A stretch of 64,000 bases of DNA. It comes from Nelumbo lutea. Taxonomy: Eukaryota; Streptophyta; Magnoliopsida; Proteales; Nelumbonaceae. Every line of letters starts with the position of its first letter. Position 1 is the first letter of the stretch. The position numbers and the translations under genes were made by a program. The notes under the pieces are model-generated. The model was not told the origin of the DNA and did no database searches. It saw only the letters and a program-made list of their open reading frames with translations. This document shows positions 1-10,619 of this stretch, piece by piece. Location: positions 118,122,999 to 118,186,998 of the forward strand of contig JAKGHH010000001.1 of NCBI GenBank assembly GCA_022828595.1, written 5' to 3'.

Positions 1-310
1 AGGTCGGTGTAGTCGACGCACATGCGCCACTTGCCATTGACCTTCTTCACCAGAACTGGGTTGGCCACCCAGCTTGGGTAATGGACTTCCCTAATGAAGT
101 CTACTGCGAGGAGCTTCCCGACCTCCTCATCGACTACCCTCCAATGTTCCAGGGCAAGGTTGGATTTTTTTGTCTTACTGGCTTGACTAAAGGGTCGGCA
201 TTAAGCTTATGAGTTATTATTTTTGGATCAATCCCAGACATTTCTGTTGTAGACCAAGCAACAATATCTAAATTTTTAAGCAAAAAACTTACTAGCTAAG
301 TTTGAAGTAG
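1..310 (-). pseudogene. Reverse transcriptase N-terminal fragment (Tat element 1)
   Basis: The minus strand encodes the segment leading into the RT domain: a run resembling 'DPLVKPVRQK', then sequence matching 'SWVANPVLVKK', then the start of the RT palm. The same stretch is readable at 61990-62273 in the second copy, where it is in frame. Here the frame is broken (for example in the stretch matching 'WRAVDEEV'). Only the beginning of RT is inside the window, so nothing can be said about its catalytic motif. Confidence 0.7.
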
Positions 311-479
311 CTCGTTGATCGATGCACCGATCTAAAGAGTTCTGGCTAGTTCGGCGTCAAAGACTAGTATATAGACTATTTCTTCTTTTGGGGAAGCTTG
401 TCCGTCGGTGTACTCCGCTGGTTGCTCGAGCTCGACGTCCTCCGCTAGCTTTTCTTTTCCTCTCAAAGTGGCCACGTAA

Positions 480-870
480 CACTTGCAGGATTCGTGCTGG
501 TTACCTCACATGACCCCCACTCTGTAGTCAGTTGGGAATTTCATCGCTAAGTAGTAAGTGGACACTATCGCATGCAAAACGTGCGTGATAGGTCGACCTA
601 CTATCACATTGTAGGGGGAGGGAGTCGTGACCACCAAGAACGTGTGCTCAAATCGTACAATACGTGCCTGTATCCACGGGTACTATGACTCGACCAAGAG
701 GCTTGACCTCCTCGCCACTGAACCCTATCAAGGGTGTATCTGTGGTCTTAGGTCGCTCTATTGTGATTGTAATTTGCCGATGGTTTCCTAAAAGAGTATG
801 TATGCTAAACTGCCTGAGTCTACTAAGATGTGTTTCACGTCGAAGTCGTTAATCCTTAGCTTCACTACTA
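480..870 (-). pseudogene. Retroviral-type aspartic protease remnant (Tat element 1)
   Basis: The minus strand reads 'HILVDSGSLA' near 800-830, which corresponds to the catalytic D-S/T-G motif of retropepsins. Farther on it reads 'YNVIVGRPITH' near 560-600, matching the conserved 'YNAIIGRP' block of the intact counterpart at 62473-62802. Several stop codons and at least one frameshift lie between the two blocks. It is therefore a decayed protease that processed Gag-Pol in the ancestral element. Confidence 0.65.
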
Positions 871-889
871 AAGCATCATCATGTGGGTA

Positions 890-2030
890 CTAGATCCCGC
901 ATGCGTCGTCCTCTGTGAAGTAGATTGGCTCTTCGAGCCGAGGTCGCTTTGGCGAGTTTCTGTTTTCATTCTCCAATTCACAGACCAAAGTCCTCCTAGC
1001 TGCTAATGTACATCCCGTAATGATGGGCCCGCTTGTGATCATATTGATCATTTCGCGAACTGGCCTCTCTTCTGGGAGCTGCTGAGGTGGCTGCTCATTC
1101 TGTCTACTAGTCTTGGGGGCATTTCTCCTTTGGTCCCCCCATCGGTCTGCTTGCCCCCTCTCTTCTCGTAGGATGTAATTCTTCAAGTACCCGTGGTGGA
1201 TAAGTTCTTCAATCTCATCGTGGAGATTCCTACAATTTTTCATGTTGTGTCCATGATCTCAGTGAAAGTGGCAATAGACATTCGGGTTTCTTTTTGCCGG
1301 GTCTCCCCTTAACCTGGGAGGCCATTTGACAAAGGAGGAGTCCTTAATAGCCATTAAGATCTCTCCTTGCTTAGCATTCAGAGGTGTATAGTTCGTTCTT
1401 TCTACGGGCCTGACTTGTGGCCGCACGAGGGGGACCTGCTTCTTGACTTGCTTCTTCCCCTTCTTGGGGATTTGCTCTTCTTTCTTTTCTACCCATTGTT
1501 GGTCATCCCTTTATTCTCTCTCTTCCTCTTTTCAGCCGGTGGATTGTCAGTCTTCTGGTGAATCTCCTCCTCGGTACGGATGGATTGGTCTGCCAACTTA
1601 AGGAACTCGGTGATATCTTTTGGTTTGTTGACTACCACATGCCACTTGAACTCTTTGTGGGTGATCCCTTTCTTTGTTGTGGTGAGATGCACCACTGGAT
1701 TGAAGTTGGGTATCTGCAAGCAAGTATCATTGAAGCGCTTAATGTAGCTTTTGATTGATTCTCTTTCCCTCAGCACTGCGTTCAGAAGGCTTTCTTGCGA
1801 GTTCGGGCATTTCTTGATGGTAATGAAATGCATAGTGAACAGGTCGGCAAACTGCGCCCAACTTTTGATGGAGCCCGGTGCGAGGTTCCTATACCAGGTT
1901 TGAAATACCCCCTTGGTGCAGAAGGCTACACACATACAGGATTTGTCAGCCCCAGCTTGGTGCATTTGAGACTGGAAAGAATTCACGTAATCGTTGGGGT
2001 CAAACGACCCATCAGACTAATCTAATGGAG
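890..2030 (-). pseudogene. Gag, capsid and zinc-knuckle region (Tat element 1)
   Basis: An uninterrupted minus-strand segment (1986-1489) reads 'AFCTKGVFQTWYRNLAPGSI' and 'SYIKRFNDTCLQIPNFNP', the standard retrotransposon Gag capsid signature (PF03732 type). A second open segment (1243-890) holds the downstream 'LHDEIEELIHHGYLKNY' block, which in the second copy follows a CxxH...C knuckle. Here the knuckle lies at about 1230-1290, across a frame break. The encoded protein would form the virus-like particle of the retrotransposon. Stops between segments mean no full Gag can be made. Confidence 0.75.
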
Positions 2031-3082
2031 GAACCATGAAGTCTTTCGGCATTGGGGTTGCTAGGAGCTCGGGAGATAGAGGAGATGACCGACTAAGGAA
2101 GGGAAGCATAGTCTTCATTTCCATCGAGCTCACTTCTTCCCTTTCTTTAGCTCGCTGCTTGTTGGCTTGGCTTTGCTGGTGGGCTATTTCTGGTCGAGCA
2201 GTGGCTTGTCTTGCGGCGTCGCCATTGTTCCTTCTTCACCGGTTCAACATCGGTGCTGTTGACCTCGATCTGGTCTAGTATCTCAGCATCATTGCGGACA
2301 TTGTCGCGAGGTGGATCCTGGATCCTTCTTGCCAAGTTCTCTTGGTTGTGGAGTTTGCACCGGCTATCACAAGGCACCGAAGGGTCTGGCCTCGAGTTCG
2401 CACATCGAGCTTCGGGCTGGTTGTTATCTACCCGCGATCCATTGTTTTTCTGCTAAGAGTGCCGCAGTGGGTTGGCCATATAGACCTGGCTATCCTTAGG
2501 CCTATTTCTAAAGTTTCCTTGTGAGACTAGAGGGGTGTGTTGACCGTCTCTCCTCCCACGAGGTGAAGTATGACCCCTATGAGGGACTGACACCTACGAG
2601 TTCCCCTCACTCCGATGGGGGGATCGGTGGACATTCTGGCTAGTTCCAGGCTGGTTCTAGTTCTGGCCTTGGCGCAACCCTGGGTGCCAGGGTGGAATTG
2701 GCTATTGGTTCGGCTGTAGTGGTGGGAACTGCTGCTGATACTACTGGTACATGTAGTACTGGTGGTATTGTTGAAGCTGTTGGACCTATTGCATATGGAT
2801 CTGCATCGTCTAGATGCACTGAACGAGGTCACAGAATTGGGAGTGCTCGATTCTAGGGGGGACCACGGATGGCTCAGAGAAATTCATGCCCACTGGGGGA
2901 AGCAGGACTCTCACTTGCATGGTGCCCTGTGATACAGATAGTGATAGAACCCCTGGAGTCGTAAGGGGAATAGTAAATTGGTCGATGCACACTGTGGGGC
3001 CTTGGGGTAAGGTTGATTGCTGATCTTGCCCCCTGGTGACGTTCATCTCGATGCTTTTCCTAGTGTTGCTAGAAGAATCCAT
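2031..3082 (-). pseudogene. Gag N-terminal / untranslated leader region (Tat element 1)
   Basis: Three short minus-strand open segments (3082-2810, 2832-2527, 2377-2147) overlap out of frame. The first begins with a methionine 80 bases inside the presumed inner LTR edge. It is rich in serine, proline and glutamine, as Gag N-termini often are. I recognise no domain in it. It is placed with gag only by position, between the LTR and the capsid segment. Confidence 0.4.
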
Positions 3083-3162
3083 TGAGATAGATCAAAAGCT
3101 AGAATTGCAACTGAGATTGGGATGACCTTTTGATCGGTTCGCACAGACGACTCCAATTGGTC

Positions 3163-3813
3163 ATGCGCAATCTGTTACTCCTAGCTGGAAGATAACCTGG
3201 ACCCTAGTCGCGTGGCGAGCGAGACCAAACTGCAAGATAAAAGATCAGAGAACCTGGGGTGGCTAACCTGGCGATGTCGCTCCGTTGCTTAAGTTAGTAT
3301 TGTATTATGGATGCGAGTTGAATACTTAAGTGCTAGAGTGCTAATGAGCAAATAATCGCATGTACCTTCGCCTTGAGGTTCGATGCCCTTATATAGTGAA
3401 ATACTCGTGACTCTTACGAAAATGCTCCAGGATCTCCGGGCTGCATAGATAAAATCTGTTCCGTTTTTGAAGGAGAGCAATGCATCAGTTGATAAGGTTT
3501 ATCGCTTTCCTCCGATTCGGGCAGAGTGAGGATGAGCCCTATTATTGGATGTCATGATCCCGAAAAATTCAAAGTCCGTTAGGGAAGTTTCTGGAGTCGA
3601 TTGTGTGGCGCTTCGGTTCTTTAGCCCCAAACTAGCACTTTGGTTCTTTGGCTCTGAACTAAATTGGGTGCCGAGGTGGTTTTGAGCCAAAGTGACTGAA
3701 CATCCGAATTCTAACTGTTGCTGATTAGGCTCTTTTCGCTAAATTATCATCCTTCAAGTAGATCGCGTCCACGTGACCTTTACTTACTAGGTCGTGCCAA
3801 ATCACTCCACCAC
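3163..3813 (-). repeat. 5' LTR of Tat element 1 (approximate limits)
   Basis: The block shares an order of motifs with the LTR at 55044-56087: a 'gctccgttgcttaagttagtatt' type stretch near the inner end, a TATA box (reverse of cttatatag, about 3390-3398), and an outer end where 'ccacgtg', 'aggtcgtgccaaatc' and 'ccacca' match 'ccacgtg', 'aggtcgggccaaatc' and 'ttcatca' of the other LTR. It is roughly 650 bp, shorter than the second copy because the 40-bp tandem array is missing. The inner limit is uncertain by tens of bases. I could not assign the primer-binding site. Confidence 0.55.
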
Positions 3814-4824
3814 TAGATATCGGGTAGGCCCTTGAAATGAAATGAAACTTTACCACTGAATGCATTAATCTTGGTGGCTAAAATCTCAACTTTCGAAGTG
3901 TTTGATAATGAAACTGGAATCGTTCCATTGAAGTGGTTCTATGCGACGATAAAGAGTGAAGCCTAGTCAGGTGGAAGAGTCCCCTCCATCTGATTAGCAC
4001 CCACATCAAAAACAGTGAGGGATGAGAGATTGAGTTACTAGGAACCATACCGATAGTCTATTTCCACGCAATCCAAGAGTTGTCAACTTTGTTAAGCGGT
4101 GTAGATTAGGAATGCTTCCCTCCAACATATTGTATGCTGCAGAGAGACGGAGAAGGGATGAAAGATTCCCAAAAGAATGTGGCATCTCTCCTGCTAGGTT
4201 GTTACCATGTATTGTGAGGGCTACTAGCTTCAACAGAGAGCCGAGTTCTTCTGGAATTTTGCATGTTAGTCTATTTCCAGCTAAAACAATGTTTGTGATG
4301 TTGGAACAGTGAGACGGATTGGCAGGAATCTCCCCTTCCAATGAATTATTGCGGAAATTTATTGCCTCTAGCTTGAGCAAACGGCCGATTTGTCGAGGGA
4401 TTTCACCATGGAAACTATTGTTTAGCAGCCATAACTCCCCAAGCAAGCTAAGGTTTCCTATTTCCTGCGGTATAGTTCCGACCAATCCCTTTGACTCCAG
4501 AGCAAACAATATGACCCTCCTGGGCTGTCGCCGAGCACATGTAATGCCTTCCCATTTGCAGTGGTGGTGAGAATTATTCCACGACGACATGACCCCTAGA
4601 GGATCCTGTGTTATTCGACCCTTGAAGGCTAGCAAGGCCAGCAGGTCTGTTTCATTTCCACCGAGACCGGTGCCGGTACCGGCAACGGCAACGGTGGCTG
4701 TGGTAACATCTCCGGGACGTAATATCGCATTCATGCATAGACATGAGAGAAGAACAACTGCACGGACTGTAAATGACGAATGCATCACAGACATAGAGAG
4801 CACGTCTAAGAGCGGCTGCCCCAT
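3814..4824 (-). pseudogene. LRR receptor-like kinase (EFR/Xa21-like, LRR-XII type) ectodomain, truncated
   Basis: The first 272 codons from 4824 are open. They hold a hydrophobic, signal-like N-terminus (about residues 14-35), an N-terminal LRR cap ('DLLALLAFKGRITQDPLGVM' followed by 'SSWNNSHHHCKWEGITC') and about six LRRs of the LxxLxLxxNxLxGxIP type. Around 4040-4055 a small deletion shifts the frame. The expected continuation ('LSSLTVFDVGANQMEGTLP', then 'NHFNGTIPVSLSN') is readable in another frame, with stops, down to 3816, where the Tat LTR begins. Family members are plasma-membrane immune or developmental receptors with a C-terminal kinase; neither the remaining LRRs nor the kinase is present here on this strand. 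An in-frame methionine 11 codons later is an alternative start. Confidence 0.85.
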
Positions 4825-5040
4825 CGCAGGTTGTTTAATGGGGTTGAGGATTTCTTTCTTTTCAAAGTCTCGATGGGTCTGGATTCAAGCTACGGAGAGA
4901 GGGATTTATCAGAAAAAAAAATTTGCTAAAAACCATAATCTCGTTGTTGTGACCGGTGACGAAGCTACTGCAACTGAATTCACACATGCGCCCCACAGAG
5001 GGCGTATGGAGTTTAGGAAAAAGCAGCGTCTCATCATTAG

Positions 5041-5235
5041 AAGCTAATACTTGTTGCGTGTAGTAGTGGTGCTTATGTATGCATTTCTTCTGTCATAGCT
5101 TTTGTTATTCTTTACTGGAGAAGAATGCATAGAAAAGAAAAACCTTCTTCTGCATCTTCAGTTCTGCATTGTTCACTTAACTTGCTTGGTACGGGTAGTT
5201 TTGGCTCTGTATACAAAGGAATTCTGAAAACATTG
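5041..5235 (+). pseudogene. Receptor-like kinase fragment: transmembrane segment plus P-loop
   Basis: The plus strand reads a hydrophobic stretch ('AYVCISSVIAFVILYW', about 5071-5118), a basic stop-transfer 'RRMHRKEK', a serine-rich juxtamembrane piece and then 'NLLGTGSFGSVYKGIL', the glycine-rich ATP-binding loop of RLK kinases. The roughly 40 residues that normally separate the membrane segment from the P-loop are shortened. After 'KGIL' the sequence becomes a Lys/Glu/Gly/Arg-rich run with no kinase similarity. It is the same family as the LRR remnant at 3814-4824 but in head-to-head orientation, so the locus is rearranged. Confidence 0.75.
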
Positions 5236-7160
5236 GAAATCGAGAAGAAGAAAGGGGAAAGGGAAGGAGAGAGATCGGGAGAGGGAGAGATTGGGAGGAT
5301 TTCGGAAGTCCGTAGTGAGGTCGGGGGAAAATAAACAGTGTTTTTTTTTTCTAATTGTCGGAATAGTTATCATAAGAATAGTATAGGGATTAAAAAATAT
5401 TGGACAAGTAGATTTCAACGGAAAACTAACGAAAGGGAATATTTGTCTTACAGTCATAGTATAGGGGTGTTTGTTGTAAAACAAAATATAGGGGGTTTTG
5501 TCATAGACCCTATAGTACAGGGGATCTTTTATAATTTACCCAAAATTTTCTTTTGTCAGTTGTCAAACAGTTACAGTTTCACATTGCGACTTCTTGATAG
5601 CAGGTATCTACGCTGGTTGAGCCCTCAGTGGGCAGATGCGTGTCAAATCGTAGATGGCTCATGGCTGTATGTTGATCAAAATTTTTTCACCATACATTGC
5701 TTATAGGCTTTCTGGCTGCCTTTCATCTTTGTATAGCCGAAAGCCGCAACAAGAGATAGTGCATTTGGCTGGTTTCATCTTTGTCATCTTTCTCCCAAAT
5801 ATGAAAAACTTCGGAAACGTTTTTGAATGTGACATGTTACCATTGGATGTGAGGTAAAAGAGAACATCTGTCTGTAATTTTATCCATTTTCTGCAAGTTA
5901 TTATTTCTGCGTTTTATCTGAAAATTTTCTATGGTATTCTGCATATTTTTATAATTATTCTGTGATTTTTTTTTAATAATTTTCTGTTGTTTCTTTGCCA
6001 TTTTCCCCATAATTTCTGATTTTTTTATATTTTATATATTATTTTGCAATTGGGACCATATGATAAATGTGGAGTTTTTACACCGTTGGATGTAAGAGAA
6101 TACAAAGGCCTTAGAAGTATTGGATATAAGTACCAGTGCTGAAAAGTTTATAGAGCATTGGTACCAAACAAATGACAACGTTGTTTTCCCATAAAACGTA
6201 TTAGGTGGCAGCACTAATGCCAAACAAAAAAATGATCCATTTTCTCAAAAAACAGTGTAACATAAAACGGCATCGATATCAAATACCTACCAAACAAGAC
6301 AAAAAAAGGGATTGAATAAGTCGACATGTAAAATTGCCTACAGTGGTGCTGTGGTGGAATAGTAGCCTGATAGAAGGCTAGGGTGGACCTGGTTGAATTC
6401 GAATTAGCTGAATGCTTTGACTGTTCAGCAGGTTCTAGAATTAATGATGAGATTCCGCGCTTATAATAAATTCATGAGCCCCGCTGTAAAAAATATGGGC
6501 CCCATATATTTTATTAATGACAATTTAATTTTACAGCCCGCTTAATAACCAAAACGTTCAACCCAACCTTGTTCGAATTGATCAGAGTTGTCATCAGCTC
6601 AAATTCAAATTGGAATATCCAAATTCAATAGTGGTCCTATCAACAGGTATTAAGCATAGAACCAAATCCTGTTCATTGGATATAGACCATCTGTTTCATG
6701 TTGTTTCATGGTATACGGATATTTGATAATGGTGATATAATGAGCCGATAATGATTATGACGTCTTGGACCATTTGACAATGACCGGAGTAGTTAAACTT
6801 GTAGGTTTATCCTTTTAATAGATAAACAATTATAATCAAATAATAAAATATCCAAATGTGTGGTAATCAACGAAACATCAGCTGCTCACAACCTCCTTTG
6901 TCTTGTTGGCCTTGTCTGGATAAGCTTTTGTTTTTGAGGTTTGGGGTATAGAAATAAAAATTGAACCAATAAGGAATCCGGTAAGAATTGTTCTCAACAC
7001 ACTATAAATTGGAGCCAAAATAAATTTAAACCCCCAAAATATAAAAGCATAAAATGGAAGTTAGGCCCCTCCAAATGCAATCCATTCAATAAAATACAAT
7101 GTAATAAGTCATTCAATTCTGCACATTAGATTTAGGCCCCTTTCCCTCATCACTATATTG
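5236..7160. other. Intergenic AT-rich sequence with no recognisable gene
   Basis: Several short open frames occur (for example 5338-5706, +), but none has a recognisable motif. From about 5880 the base composition becomes strongly AT-rich. I see no RNA gene or intact element. Confidence 0.5.
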
Positions 7161-7822
7161 GGTGGGAAAGTTGGTCAATTGGAAAGTTGACTAAGGTGGC
7201 GTTTGATAAATCTGAAAATTCAGATATGAAAAGTTAAAAAGATATTAAATATGTCTGAAATCTGAAAAGAGGAATAGTTGTTTTTCTACTTTTTAGAGGA
7301 TCTGGATCCATAAGTTTGTTTGTATTGAATCAACCCTTTACCATATGAAATTTGTTGATTTTACTATTTTACCCCTAAAACATACAATTTGGAAATATTG
7401 AATTCAATTTACATTATCTCATAAAAAATAATTCTCAACCTCAAAATAATATTGAAACAATACAAATAAAAAATAAAAAATTAATAATTACTGATTAATA
7501 AATGAAACAATTAAAATTAAAAAAATTAATGATTATAAAAATATTAAAATAATTACTAATTACTAATTAATAATTTACACAAATAAAAAACAGAATAATT
7601 TTTAAAAATTAATGAAATAATTAAAAATTACTAGTTAATAAAAATAATTAATAATTAATAAATAACACAAGTAAATTTAATAAAAAATAATTAATGTTTA
7701 ATAAAAATATTAAAATAATTTATAATTAATAATTAATAAAAGCATTATTATTATTCACCGAACCACCACTACTGCTTGTTGCAACGGCAATGGCGGTGGG
7801 GGGAAGATGGGGGAGGGAGAGC

Positions 7823-7858
<36 letters not shown>

Positions 7859-8645
7859 GAGAGAGAGGAGGGAGGGAGAGAAAGTCGCCGCTAGGGGAGA
7901 GAGAGAGAGAAGACAATGGTGGTGGCAGTGGTGGGAAGACAGGGGAGGGAGTGAGGAGGAGAGAGAGAGAGAGTAAGAGAAGACAGGGGAGAGAGAGAGC
8001 CACCACTACAACTTTGCAACGGTAGTAGCGGGAATACAAGGCAAAGAGAGAGAGAGAGAGAGCGAGAGAGAGAGGGGGGAGAGAGCTGCCACTGCAAATT
8101 GCAGCAATGGTGGTGGGAAGACAGGGTGGAGAGAGAGAGAGAGAGAGAGAGAGAGTCGCTGCAACTTGCAGCGATAGTGGCAGGAAGGCAGGGCAGAGAG
8201 AGAAAGACTGAGAGAGAGAGAGAGCCAGAGAGACAAAGAGGTCGAACGTTTAGGTTTTCTGAGTTTGGGGGTATTCGGGGTAACTTGGGACATTTATGAA
8301 AAAATTGTTAGGATACTTTGGACATTGGGCCAGCTTTGAAACGTGTCTGAGTGCATTAAGAGCCGACCTAAGGTTTATGATTTTGAGATCTGAAAATCAG
8401 TTTAAGAGGTACAACCAAACAAGGGGTGAGGTTTGAAAAGTAGCATTTCCACATTCATACCTCTAAAAAGTGCAATTAAATGGCAGCTAACTTTCCCATG
8501 TTCTTTTACAAATGTATGTAGGGCCCACAAAAAAGATACATTCTCCTAGGTAAATAATTTGGCTATTTACCTGAAAAAATCTTACCCACCTTAGAGGTGA
8601 GAAAGTTACTTTCCCATCGTGGAGAGCAATTGACCAACTTTAATC
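7161..8645. mobile_element. Nested inverted-repeat (MITE-like) insertion
   Basis: The 12-mer gttggtcaattg at 7170-7181 is repeated as its exact inverse complement caattgaccaac at 8627-8638, and the surrounding 'gggaaag' / 'ctttccc' matches in the same sense. Inside, a second pair lies near 7197-7230 ('ggtggcgtttgataaatctgaaaa') and 8385-8440 ('tgaaaatcag...caaccaaacaaggggtg'). This looks like one non-autonomous DNA element inside another. No transposase is encoded, and the superfamily cannot be told without the target duplications. Confidence 0.5.
7790..8245. repeat. GA-rich minisatellite with interspersed variant blocks
   Basis: Long (GA)n runs alternate with a degenerate block of the form 'GCAaCaatGGTGGtGGgaagaCAGGG'. 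The block appears about five times (near 7780, 7912, 8010, 8095 and 8162), at variable spacing of roughly 70-130 bases. Open frames on both strands here are arginine/glutamate or serine/leucine repeats produced by the simple sequence and are not genes. Confidence 0.8.
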
Positions 8646-8698
8646 AAACAAAAATACCCATCAGCTATGGAAGATTGCCAAGTTACAATAAATTTTTA

Positions 8699-10184
8699 GG
8701 GCAAATTTCTTAAAGTACCCTTATGATTTAGGAAATTGACTAGCTCTACCCCTATTGTTAGCATCCGTTAATGTTCCTTCAAAATTTGTACATATGTGAC
8801 ATCATGTGATGTATAAATATTTTTAAAACCCAATATTACCCTTCATCCCTCTTCTATAAGTCGAATAAGAATCACTGCCCATGAGTGGAACAACCCTCAA
8901 GCTCATATCCATCATTGTCTTGGGAGGTTCCTCCATTTTCAATTGATTCATTATCTATGTCACTTTGTCCATTTTCAGTCGGCCCATTGTCTAAGGAGGT
9001 TTCTCCACTTTCAATCGATTTATTATTTTCTCCATTTTCAACCAATTCATTTGTTTCTCCATTATGGGGCTTTCTGTATAGGGTTTTAGACTTTGTCCTC
9101 TCTTTACAAGTAACAACATTTGGTGGCTCCTCCTCAACAAAATCGTCCTGATCGAGAGGAGTCTTGATTAACAATTTGTTCCCTACTAGCTTATTGTACT
9201 TTTGTCGTGACTTACGAAGCTTGTCTCATTTTTTGTTTATTGTACTTCTGTCACAATTTTCCTACTGGGTTATATGTTTAAGTAGCTTGTCTCATTTTTT
9301 GTTGGGAGAATGACCGATCAGCTCAGGATTAGAATTTATAGGCTCAAAGTATTATCGGGATAGGTGCCAACTTGAAATTGATGCCAATTTACAAGCGGGC
9401 ATTGATGCAAAAAATATAAATTATCGATCTTTTGAATGTTTATAGCTTTGCAGTAGAAATCAAAAATCTGTATTGAGCAAATCCATATTTCTCCGTTTTT
9501 TGTTTATATGTTTAATTATGTGTATGTTTGTTGTATACCTAAGGGTTTCTACTATGCTTGGAAGGCAACGCTTCATCCCACAGCCCCGCTATTTGATCAA
9601 GAAACATAGACCCTAAAGCCTCGGTGTGTTAGGGCTTTGAAACGTATATTTATTTTATGTGATCATGATAGGGATGATGTTCTTAGTGATGTAGAGTTGA
9701 ATAATTTTAGCCGCCTTTGGTGCTGTCATGGAAGGCAGTCGAGATATGGATCTCGTCTTCCTCTCAGAAAAGTCACGTGAATGGGCTTTTCTTGGCAACG
9801 AAGGCTGGTTTTTCCTCTTGGACAAGGGTTTAAGGGCGTTAGTGGCTCGGTGTGCATTGTCGTTTCATCTTTGAGTTGCTTTGGAGATTCAAACTACAGA
9901 GGCCCCTTATTCAAGTCAGATTCTAGTTATTAGTTCCTTTATCTCTTGGATTTTATCGCTTGAAAAGCCACCGGGTGCACCCAGACTTAAATTTTCATCA
10001 AATGGGTTTTATTTTAAAAATTTGAGAAATAGTGGACTGTAAGTTTGATATTTGTTTTTTCCATTTGTATTTATGACAATATCAATTGTCAAAAAATTTA
10101 GGAATACTTTAAGACAACATGTAAATAGTAAGGGTAGAATTAGTCAATTTCCTAAACCATAAGATAACTTTAAGAAATTTTCCC
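8699..10184. mobile_element. Mutator-like non-autonomous element with long terminal inverted repeats
   Basis: The left end (8699-8762, beginning gggcaaatttcttaaagta) matches the inverse complement of the right end (10125-10184) over about 58 bases at roughly 85% by eye. Both ends contain 'aggaaattgacta' and 'tctaccc'. Long inverted ends like these are typical of Mutator-like elements. The flanks are T/A-rich (aaattttta / attttttat) and only loosely fit a 9-bp target duplication. The interior carries one short minus-strand open frame (9174-8872) with 'ENG'-type repeats but no recognisable transposase. Ends of the same family recur at about 23990-25309 and 35255-36872. Confidence 0.6.
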
Positions 10185-10364
10185 ATTTTTTATTAATGAA
10201 CACTCAGTTAGTCTATTTTGTAGTTGAAATTTGAAAAAACAGAAATTGTTGACATAGTTGCAAGCATAATGACAATAATCCTTGAGGACGATTGGTTTAT
10301 TGGATAAGGTTTTATTTAGAATAGACCCATTGTTAGCTCATAAGCCATATGCTTCTAAAACAAA

Positions 10365-10608
10365 AGGTCCAAAATTTTTCATTTAAATGGAAAATATTGG
10401 TTGAGAAAAAAACGGTAATCTTACCCAAGAAAGTGGGTGAGGTTGGCAAAATGACATGGATAAGTTGGGGTTTCTCATTTATCTGGATAAATTTTAACAA
10501 AAGGAATATGGATAAATAAACTTACCTAGGTAAATTTTATCTAGGAAATACTTGGTTAAATGAATCTACCTAGGGAAGTAAGATAGTAGTAAACGAATGG
10601 GGCTTTAG
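10365..10608. repeat. Dispersed repeat, copy A
   Basis: This block ('...ttacccaagaaagtgggtgag' to 'gtaaacgaatggggc') is related by eye, at about 70-75%, to 34830-35078 in the same orientation. Both contain the phrases 'gataaattttaac/tt', 'aggaaatacttggttaa/acctgga' and 'aagatag.agta/ataaac'. It has no coding capacity. It is probably a miniature transposable element, with a more distant relative near 11560-11760. Confidence 0.5.
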
Positions 10609-10619
10609 TCAAAGCAATT

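Larger units (their letters stand above)
1..3813 (-). mobile_element. Tat-lineage Ty3/gypsy LTR retrotransposon, copy 1 (5' part, decayed)
   Basis: This is the 5' portion of a minus-strand Ty3/gypsy element cut off by the left window edge. In element order it holds a 5' LTR (about 3813 to 3163), gag (about 3082 to 890), a protease remnant (about 860 to 480) and the start of reverse transcriptase (about 310 to 1). Bases 1-300 align almost base for base with 61981-62280 of the second element, at clearly less than full identity, so both belong to one family. Many in-frame stops and shifts show that it is dead. Its outer LTR edge meets LRR-coding sequence directly, so it inserted into that gene. 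The target duplication cannot be checked because the other end lies outside the window. Confidence 0.85.

Noticed and set aside
3121..3165. Primer-binding site of Tat element 1 (tggagtcgtctgtgcg on the minus strand)
   Set aside because: It starts with TGG near the LTR edge, but I could not match it to a tRNA 3' end, and the LTR limit is uncertain.
5125..5334. A complete receptor kinase gene starting at 5125
   Set aside because: Only the membrane segment and P-loop are present. The rest of the kinase is replaced by Lys/Glu/Gly/Arg-rich sequence.
7776..8299. Several open frames on both strands encoding Arg/Glu or Ser/Leu repeats
   Set aside because: They are direct translations of GA/CT simple sequence with no start context or homology.
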